Made by a program: the position numbers and the translations under genes. The notes beneath the pieces were generated by a model. It ran no database searches and was not told the origin of the DNA. It saw only the letters and a list, made by a program, of their open reading frames with translations. Below, one piece after another: positions 16,323 through 23,481 of a stretch of 23,481 bases of DNA. The stretch lies in assembly GCA_009602725.1 (NCBI GenBank), contig WELB01000087.1:249059-272539 (forward strand). The letters are read 5' to 3'. Each line of letters begins with the position of its first letter. The stretch's first letter is position 1. The stretch comes from Spirogloea muscicola. Its lineage: Eukaryota; Streptophyta; Zygnematophyceae; Spirogloeales; Spirogloeaceae.

Positions 16323-19084
16323 ATGAATACACAGCACAGCAACGCCATAGAGTTTGACGTCCTCGGCCACAAGCTTTTTCTCGTTCAGGTGACTTGGCAC
16401 TCTGTCCTTGTTGAGGAACAGCTAATTAAGACTTGCAACTGGGTAGCGATGCTCCATGCTTGACATGTCAACAGGTGATCTATCTGCTGCGCAGGACCCA
16501 AACTCCAAAAACCTTGGGACCACTGTGTGGGATGCTTCGATGGTCCTCGTGAAGTTTCTGGTAGGATTATAGTCGACAGACTGCTTCTCTTACTATTGAG
16601 TGCTCTGACTTACTATTCAGTGCTCTAGGTGAAGCTGAGTATGCATAGATGGGCCTCCAGTGACGGTTTAAGATCTCACCTCGCAAACTCAATCAAGATG
16701 CCCTCTTCCGAGCAATTTGCGCAGCATGGAACATTAGTCGATTTGGACATCTCTGGCTCCTTGTACAGGAGAAGCATCGCAGGAAAGGCGATTTTGCTAG
16801 GGAGAGGGTCTCAGGCAGCCGGGTTTTGGAGTTGGGAGCTGGCTGTGGCCTCGCCGGACTAGGTGGACGAGAACTTCTGCATCTGTGCTGTGAAAGTGTA
16901 CACATATGTGCCAAGTCACAACTGGGCTTCTGTGCGGCACCAAAAGTTTGAGATTTCACATATGAGGATATTGCCTGCACGGCGCCTCCAGGTTTTGCCC
17001 TTCTTGGCGGCAATGTTCTGTTGACCGATCAAGCGGAGGTCCTTCCTATATTAATGCGGAATGCTGATCGGAACAGCACACGAGCCCAGTTGACTGCGCA
17101 TGACCACAGTTCGATAGGTGGTGAACCTCCCAGCCCTTAGTATCTTCGCAGCCCCAGCTAACATCTACCAGAGACCAGTTTAAATACTCTGATGTTCAAT
17201 GACCATCAATATATTGCGAAGTGGATGGTGTTGGACCCTTAGCTTCCCTTAGCTTACTTGTCTCCCCCTGAGTCCTTGCATATGACAGTATGGTGCTTCT
17301 CAGGATTCAGGTTTGCGTGCTGTTTATGGCACCGCTTAGGATCGTGTTTCCGTTCAGATTGGCGAGGTGCTTGGTGCCTGGTCAATGTAGATACCAATAC
17401 AGGAGACCGCTGCATCTCTGGGCCTGATTTACAGCGTTTGATCGGTGCATGATACTGTGCTGGTTCCTTGCAGGGCATGTCGGCACTGTGGAGGTTGCTG
17501 AGCTTCAGTGGGGAAATGAGAAGCACATTGCGGCTGCAAATGGGCCTTATGACTACATTGTCGCCACAGACGTTGTGGGTAGATTCAGTGCCAGTCACTT
17601 GTGTAACGCGCAGTTGGCACCTCTACATTGGAGGAGAAGCTGAGCTTGCTGTCAAGGACCTCATATTGATCTGCAATTTGCCTGGCGTATGTGCCCTTGC
17701 CCGCAGGCTTATAATGAGCAACTCGTTGAGCCTCTTGTTGACACCATCTTGTCGCTGTCCACAAGCAGTACCACGATTTTGGTGGGTGACCCCTCAGCAT
17801 TTGCTCCATTGCTTGTGCACCTCATCGTTGCCAGAAGTTGTGCAGCATCTGGACGTGCATTGTCCTTCACAACGTCCTTTGCTGGGGTTAGGGTGAGGCC
17901 TTGAAGCTGGTGCACAAGCAGTAAACCTGCTCTTCGCATTTGTACCTGCTAACAGGTTGGCCAAGAATCTCGCTCCACCATTGTTGATGCTCTCTTGCTG
18001 AAAAAGTGCAAGCAACATTTCACTGTGAAGAAAGTGTCACACAGCAAGGTGAGTAGTTGCTGAAAGTGGCCTGCCTTACTCTTGATCATTACCGTGGAAA
18101 TGAAGCGGGTGCACAGAGCTCGTCCCTCCTTGGAGGGGCTTGTTGCACTAGGTTACGTAGAAAGCTGCGCGTTAATCTGAAGGTTTATGTACTTCGACCT
18201 ACAAATCACTGCTCATAGATAGACTGGTATGGTGCAATTACTGCAGCTACATCCTGAGTATCAACATCCTGCTATAGACTTGTTCATTCTCAAGCGCAAA
18301 ATGAGACTCGAGGTACACAGATTGCCCTTACTCTGGACTTGGCAGTCACACCTGAGGCTTGGTTTTACTCTGCAGAACCAAGGCAGCAGAAGCCCTCAGC
18401 TGTCTGCGGTCAAGCTTGCTGTTCTACATGTAGCTTGACCGGTCATTGTCTTGTCCCCTGTTATGTGTACCAATTTATGCTTCTTCTGAACAGGTTCAAG
18501 TGGCAAGCCTCATATTGTGTTTTATTCTCTCAGGAATGTTGTATAGACGTCCTCTCACCAGTGCCATATTTGCTTCATGTGTATGTATATGTCGAGATGC
18601 ATTACGTAAAGTTGCCACCCTGATCTGTGCCGCAGCAAACTGGTCATACAAGCCAGGATGTCAATGCGGACGAGGGAAGTGAAGATTGCATATTGGCAGA
18701 TGTAAGCATGCACACTGCATTGTCATTTCCTCCTCACACATGATTCATTTTCTTCACTTCTTTCTGCTTTAAGCCCGTTGCTAACGATTAATAGGTGGTA
18801 TTTCTTCTTTTCGGGTGGCTAGCTGAAAGAGCCAGTACTTCAGACTAGGCAAATAAAATCATGAGGTTCATCTCATCTCATGAAATCATGAGGTTTGACC
18901 TGAAGATGCGACACTCTAGATAGGGATGGCTTAAACTTACAACGCCCTGCAAAAGTTTGACCAGCAGTGTGCGCAATCGACCAGCGCCATGGAGGCCTGC
19001 TGCGATGTGACGGGTTGGGAGGCTCGACGACTTGGGTCAGAAGCTGCTCGTCTTGTTGCTGACATACGGCTACCAGAGCAGTGA
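16323..19084 (+). CDS. METTL21-type SAM-dependent protein (lysine) methyltransferase
   Basis: Seven-beta-strand SAM methyltransferase of the METTL21/FAM86 group, whose members methylate lysines on translation factors and chaperones; the substrate here is unknown. Exons: 16323-16388, 16495-16560, 16769-16862, 16992-17117, 17474-17574, 17707-17781, 17956-18048, 18223-18312, 18636-18701, 18965-19084 (TGA). All phases agree, giving 298 residues. Seen: DPNSKNLGTTVWDASMVLVK (family N-terminal signature with VWD), motif I VLELGAGCGLAGLG (about 63-76), LLTDQAEVLPILMRN, then YDYIVATDVAYNEQLVEPL, where D-V-A-Y is the [DE]xxY catalytic motif rebuilt across the exon 5/6 junction. HPAIDLFILKRK is the C-terminal strand. 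The tail ends WEARRLGSEAARLVADIRLP, as in plant members. The start ATG is the first in the exon; the last acceptor could lie 3 nt later. An acidic 22-residue exon (18636) is the least certain. Confidence 0.9.
18856..18895 (+). repeat. 13-bp direct repeat in the last methyltransferase intron
   Basis: AAATCATGAGGTT occurs at 18856-18868 and 18883-18895, 27 nt apart, with CATCTCATCTCATG between them. It could be a small duplication. No function is evident. Confidence 0.6.
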
Positions 19085-19173
19085 CAAGAGTGCTGGCTGG
19101 ATCTTTGCCGAGGAGACAAGAAAACACCGCGGGTCTATCAAGTCGTGGAGCAAAGTTGCACATGGCTGCAATG

Positions 19174-19178
19174 TGTAA
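19174..19178 (+). promoter_or_regulatory. TGTAA polyadenylation signal of the methyltransferase gene
   Basis: TGTAA lies 90 nt past the methyltransferase stop, a normal distance for a green-algal 3' UTR. Confidence 0.45.
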
Positions 19179-19311
19179 GAGAATCAACGCATGCTGAGCA
19201 CACATTGAGCATCAGCATGGTGCACACCCCTTCAAAGCTTGCTTCCTCTTGCGGAGAGCTGTGAGTGACATTGCTTCCTTTCTCCATAATGGCGATAGAG
19301 GAGCCATTGAT

Positions 19312-19375
19312 AGCAAGCACGGTGACATCACCATGCACCATCAAGAGCAAGCACCGTGGCATCACCAAGCACCGT
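19312..19375 (+). repeat. Two-unit tandem repeat, about 34 bp
   Basis: Unit 1 (19312-19345) and unit 2 (19346-19375) share AGCAAGCACNGTGNCATCAC and then CANGCACC, with a few substitutions and a shorter second unit. It is intergenic, with no sign of function. Confidence 0.6.
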
Positions 19376-19702
19376 CTTGGGCAAGTAGATCACTAGGAGA
19401 CAGACGAAGTTACCAGCGTGACTCATGAGATGCTTAAACAGCAATATAGCCTTCCAAGAAGACAATTCGGAGGATGCTACGTATTAGTGCTTCCACGGCT
19501 TTGCTAAAGCATGGAACACAGGAAGACAATGGCTGTGCTGTGGCTTGTCCTCCATCAACACCGCAGCAGAAGCATCTGAGCACAGTCGTGTAAAGCCTGT
19601 GCTCCTTGCCCCGAGGCTGGGGGCTGCTAGCTTCCGAGTTTTATGGCTTTAAGAGTCCATAACCAAGGGGTCCAATTCCACAACACACACTGTGTCTACA
19701 AG

Positions 19703-19728
19703 GTCAGGTCCCTACTGAGGGACCTGAC
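19703..19728. terminator. Perfect 11-bp hairpin in the phosphofructokinase 3' flank
   Basis: GTCAGGTCCCT, an ACTG loop, AGGGACCTGAC. It lies 153 nt past the phosphofructokinase stop and about 620 nt past the methyltransferase stop. It could be a 3' UTR structure or mark the end of one transcript between converging genes. The terminator label is a guess from position. Confidence 0.4.
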
Positions 19729-19782
19729 AGCACCTTCATATGCTGAGTTTGTCGGCTTGTGAGCCCCAAAAGGAGAAATACT

Positions 19783-19850
19783 TCTTCCAATGTAAGCAAT
19801 GGCTGTGAGAGGCCAGCCCAAAGAACTGGACAAGGGCCCCAAATACAGTA
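19783..19850 (-). repeat. Short interspersed repeat, family 2 (copy E)
   Basis: On the minus strand: GGGGCCCTTGTCCAGTTCTT, TGGGCTGGCCTCTCACAGCC, then ATTGCTTACATTGGAAGAAG. Block order is as in copies A to C. It ends about 30 nt past the phosphofructokinase stop, so it is probably transcribed as part of that 3' UTR. Confidence 0.5.
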
Positions 19851-19880
19851 ACAAGGGTGGTGCGTGAATAGCGACGAAGC

Positions 19881-22800
19881 TTAGACAGCAGCCTTGGAAG
19901 GCTGTGGAACATGGGCATCGGCAATGTTGCCGTCCTCTGGAGCGCGGAAAAAGTCGGGCTGGTTATTGACAGACCGCACCCACGCCCATGTGCGGTCCTG
20001 TACATTCACAATGTTCTGGGTGTCCACCACGCGCTGCAAGCACAGAGAGCAACCGCACCAGCAATGCCGGCCATAAGTATGCTTGAGCACGGCACCCCAC
20101 TTGAGCACCGCCGAGGTGGGGGGGCCCACAACCCGCCTGGCTGCTTGAGTACCTCCCTCTGCACGGAACTTTCCCGAGAGATAGCCAGGGCTGCAGAAGC
20201 TGAAGTGTTTGACTCGCATGCTGCAACGATATAGGAGGGAGAGACACAGGATATGGATTGCACTGTGGCTTATGATTGTCAGGAGCCTAGTGCTTAGGCT
20301 TATGATACAGGCGCCGGAGCTCACCTCCATGGGGATGTAGCCTGACACCAGCAGCCAGATTGGAAGACATGCACAGGAGGCAAGTCAAGGTGAGACGATC
20401 AAGGGACGAGGCAATGAATCAATCGGCACGCAGTCTTCAAGGGCATCAAGTCTGCGCAAGCACTTTCTTCTATGCAGCAGTGCAATACCGTTCAGATTCA
20501 ACCCTCAATCCTAACCCCTGGAATCCAAGGCTGGAAATGCAGGAATGATGATATCAAGAAAGCCTCACAATAGTGATTGTTCACGGGCCCGCAGATGAAT
20601 CCGGTGTAGCCAGCCATGGCACCATGCACTGCATTGTGCGCCAGCAGCGTGCAGTAGATCGTATCCGCTGCATTGCTGGGCACTGCACGAACCATGTATG
20701 TGGGGTCTGCTCCAACCCAATTCGCCAACGGCAGCATGCCGTCAGCGACTGCTGGCAAGATGTGCCGGGGTAGGGCCCTGGCACAACGAGAATGCTGGGC
20801 GCTGTCTAATATACACTATTGGCGCATGTTGATGAGGAGTTACAGCTCCAAATTCAGCAGTAGGCGGTTGGTCAAGAATGCCAAAAGCAATGGTTTTCTA
20901 GAGCGGGCGGGCGAGTGCTGCTTACCAATGTATTTGAGGCTGAGAGCACTATTGTGCTTGGCCGCCCACTGTGCCTGGCGCAAGTGCAGCGCACGCAGAA
21001 GAGGGAGGGGGGGGCAGGGACAGCCAGGGCCATCAGGTACAAGCTTGAGCATGGAGGAGTGGTACTCAAGCTGGTTGCGGGAGGGGGCGGTGGCGCAGCA
21101 GCGGCAGGAGCCGAACCTTGAGCTGCGTGCCAAGCCAGAGGCCAATGTCGAGCAGGAGGCGGTTGCCGGAGGCATCGACGACCTCGGCCTCGGGCGAGGC
21201 TGCAATGAGGTCCTGGCCGGCGCCTTCGGCAACCAGGATGACACAGTGCCCGTTCTCCGCCAGCTTAGCCTCCATGAACTCGGCCAGCCCCCCCGGACCG
21301 TCAATCCAGAACGGCACCTCTGGAATGAGCACGCAGTCCACGTCGCGGCTTGCCATGGTCGCCGCCGTCGCTATGTGCCCTACAGCCAGCGAGGTGGACA
21401 TGACCTGAGTACAGGGGCATGAAGGACCTGAAGCTAAGCCCTACAGTATCCCCGAGGAGGAAGGTAGGAGAGGATGTGGAGGAGAGAGGTGGAGAGAGGG
21501 GCGGTGGGGTGCGAACCGGCGTAGCGCCCCATGACCTTGACGAGCCCGACGCCCATGGGTGTGCTCTCGGCCTCCACATGCGCGGCATTGATGGCCGCCT
21601 GCGCCGCCATCACCGCCGTGTCGAAGCTGCGGGCCTGGGGCTGTCAGTGCGGGGCCAGGGCGATGGCAGCAGTGGGCGGCGGCAGTGGCGGCGCTGGCGC
21701 TCACCCAAATGAGCGGTCAATGATGGCCACATCGTTGTCGACGGTCTTGGGGATGCCGCACACGACCACCTTGAGGCCGCGTGCAACAATTTCCTGCAGA
21801 CGCCGCAGAGGTCCAAAGCAGTCTGAGCGCCGGAATCCAATACTGGGCAACAAGGCTACAATCCTTCGTTCTTACACGGGTGGCGGAAAGTCCTGTGGTA
21901 GGAACGTAAGCAAGCAGATGGAGAGGAAGGCTCCAGACCCGGTGGACTAAAATTGCACCGCGCTGCGTGCCATCGCCGCCGATGATGAAGACCTGCGGCA
22001 GGTGGCAGCAGCGGTAGTCAGGCAAACTCCAGCTCGCAGCAGCAATGACAGAAGTGACGGCACTGTGGAGATGGAAGAGGGTGGCCGGGGGTTGAGGGAG
22101 GGAGGAGAGACCATGTTGATGCCGCGGTCTTCAATTGAGTCGACAATCTTCTTTGTGTCATGGCCGCCTCGTGTGGTGCCGAGCATTGTGCCGCCGCGCT
22201 TGTGCCAGTCGGTCACCACACGTGGCATCAGCGGCACGGTGTTGTAGCTGTAGAACCCCCTGTATCCGCCCTGCAGAGGGCAGATGGGCGGAGGGAGGTG
22301 GAGGTGGTGAGAGGCAGAAGCCAGCCCTGCAATCGGTTGGTGGCAAAAGGGAGAGCAAGGAGGGTGGCAGGAAGGGAGGGTGGGAGGGAGGAGGATGGAG
22401 GAGAGAGGGGGAATGGACTTGGAAGAGTCAAATGACTGCGATGAGATCGGAGCAGCAGAAGGGGAGTGGAGGAGGGACGAGTGAGGGCAGAGAGCGGAGC
22501 AGCGCACATGGATGCCCTCAATGTTGCGCACGCCATACTGGCGCCAGAGCGACATGACGAGCTCGCGGATGACGGTGTTGAGCCCGGGGCAGAGGCCGCC
22601 GCACGTCACAATGGCCGCCTTCACCTCATCTGACCGGAACATGACCTGCGGCGCCCACATGTGCCAGCAGGACGGAGTATCTAAGCAAGGAGATAGTAGG
22701 AAGTGAGAGGCGAAGGGAAGAGGGGAGGAAAATCGAGCACCTTCTGGCGGGGCCCGCCGCGACGGTAGTATGCCGTCTCAGTCTGCGCACTGAGGTTGCC

Positions 22801-23481
22801 GACAACCTGCAAGGAGCGCAGCCACTGTGAAGCAGAAACGCGGTGACAGCGAGCACGGCCTCAGTGTGGCGAGACAGAAGAGCGGCAAGAGAGGTGGGTG
22901 GGAGGTAGCCCACATCGCGCGCGATGACGTCGCAGTCGTGCGTGAAGTACTTCCTGCGGCAAGCAGTGCTTTGTGGGGTGTCAGCTGCGGACAGAGGGAG
23001 GAGGGGACTCGAGACAGTGTGGTGAGGCGCTGAGGGTGCGATTGAGCACCGCGAGGCGCAACGGTGCCTGCTACGCTCACTGGATTGGGTGGAAGAACTT
23101 GTCGTCGACCAGCGGGGAGTCGTACTCCTGCGCCGCGTGCGCAGCCCACCGCCATTGACGTTAGGCACAGAGGCGCAGCGTCTGGAAACCTTGCGATGGA
23201 CGCCGCAACGAGAGGCACCGGAATGCAGCCCTGGAACCTGCGCTACAACGGAGGGAGGGCAGGGGGGTGGGAGCTGGGGGGCGAGGAGGAGAGAGGGAGG
23301 AGGGAGGCATAGTGGATGGCGAGGCCCCGGCCACCTGCAGCTCCGGCAGGTAGTCGCGCAGGTGCGCGACGTCGTCCAGCTCGCCGCCGAAGCCCGTCCG
23401 CAGCGGACGCCCGTCGCCGGCGCAGCCCCGTAGGCCGCCGCCGCCGCCGTCGCCCCAACCGCCATCGCCGCCGCCCCCGGC
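19881..23481 (-). CDS. PFK: ATP-dependent 6-phosphofructokinase, plant type (5' partial)
   Basis: Phosphorylates fructose 6-phosphate to the 1,6-bisphosphate in glycolysis. Minus-strand exons: >23481-23335, 23127-23081, 22953-22914, 22806-22741, 22645-22508, 22270-22112, 21992-21939, 21793-21705, 21626-21517, 21379-21117, 20974-20926, 20706-20569, 20341-20325, 20033-19881 (TAA). Every phase agrees; 489 residues are visible. Seen: [19 protein letters not shown] (about 112-130); [26 protein letters not shown], with Gly rather than Asp after GGD, which marks ATP over pyrophosphate use; GIPKTVDND with the catalytic Asp (about 236); [45 protein letters not shown]. The C-terminus [18 protein letters not shown] matches plant isoforms. 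The first visible exon is Gly-rich, then reads [16 protein letters not shown]. The start lies outside the window, so a plastid transit peptide cannot be judged. The second junction (LQ|EYDS) is the least conserved. The 5' exons are much more GC-rich than the last four. Confidence 0.95.
20325..20341 (-). other. 17-nt microexon of the phosphofructokinase gene
   Basis: Reads GC TAC ATC CCC ATG GAG between a CAG acceptor and a GTGAGC donor. It is needed to restore phase between exon 12 (ending in T, phase 1) and the last exon (phase 0), giving C-Y-I-P-M-E, where homologues have CYLP or CYIP. Phase and residue conservation both support it. Confidence 0.85.

Larger units (their letters stand above)
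19085..19880. other. Intergenic 3' UTRs of two converging genes
   Basis: Lies between the stops of the methyltransferase (+) and the phosphofructokinase (-). Contains the TGTAA at 19174, a 34-bp tandem duplication at 19312, an 11-bp hairpin at 19703 and repeat family 2 copy E at 19783. No conserved coding segment seen. Confidence 0.5.

Noticed and set aside
20673-21422. 249-codon plus-strand open frame, the longest real one in the window
   Set aside because: It is antisense to conserved phosphofructokinase exons (20926-20974, 21117-21379 and part of 20569-20706), which have motifs and matching phases; it is a shadow of GC-rich coding sequence.
22626-23465. 279-codon minus-strand open frame starting near the window end
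   Set aside because: It crosses several phosphofructokinase exons and introns in mostly wrong frames; the conserved residues lie in other frames.
1-23481. A new defence, toxin or mobile gene system
   Set aside because: All well-supported genes are unrelated housekeeping families with eukaryotic exon structure; neighbours do not form a functional module.

Overview
This is nuclear DNA of an intron-rich eukaryote, most likely a chlorophyte green alga of trebouxiophyte type. The proteins resemble plant homologues, genes carry about 9 to 14 short exons with GT-AG introns, and TGTAA, the usual green-algal polyadenylation signal, follows two of the stop codons. The lineage is inferred from these traits, not from a search. 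There is one assembly gap (260 N at 12492-12751).

Five protein-coding genes were rebuilt exon by exon from conserved protein segments and splice phases. In order: an EamA/DMT-family membrane transporter (+, about 97-2588, 5' end unresolved); a serine alpha/beta hydrolase with an acidic, UIM-bearing tail (-, 3045-6969, 14 exons); a WDR26/GID7-type LisH-CTLH-WD40 protein (-, 8446-12321, about 10 exons); a METTL21-type Rossmann protein methyltransferase (+, 16323-19084, 10 exons); and an ATP-dependent phosphofructokinase of plant type (-, 19881 to beyond 23481, 14 exons seen, 5' end outside the window). The transporter and hydrolase converge, as do the methyltransferase and the phosphofructokinase. 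The hydrolase and WDR26 genes run in the same direction.

The two long gene-poor stretches, 6970-8445 and 12322-16322, carry repeats. One family of about 200 bp has a conserved hairpin, an A-rich 3' end and 5'-truncated copies, as expected for the 3' end of a non-LTR retrotransposon or a SINE. A second short family is built around a TGGCCTCTCACAGCC-like core and has five copies. A patch of minus-strand sequence at 15485-16172 looks partly coding, but only across several frames.

The genes have unrelated housekeeping jobs: membrane transport, ester or lipid hydrolysis, ubiquitin ligation, protein methylation and glycolysis. I see no operon, gene cluster, CRISPR array, prophage or defence system. 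The most interesting points are the ubiquitin-interacting motif on the hydrolase, the hairpin-bearing retroelement family, a 17-nt microexon in the phosphofructokinase gene, and GC-rich islands at the 5' ends of genes.
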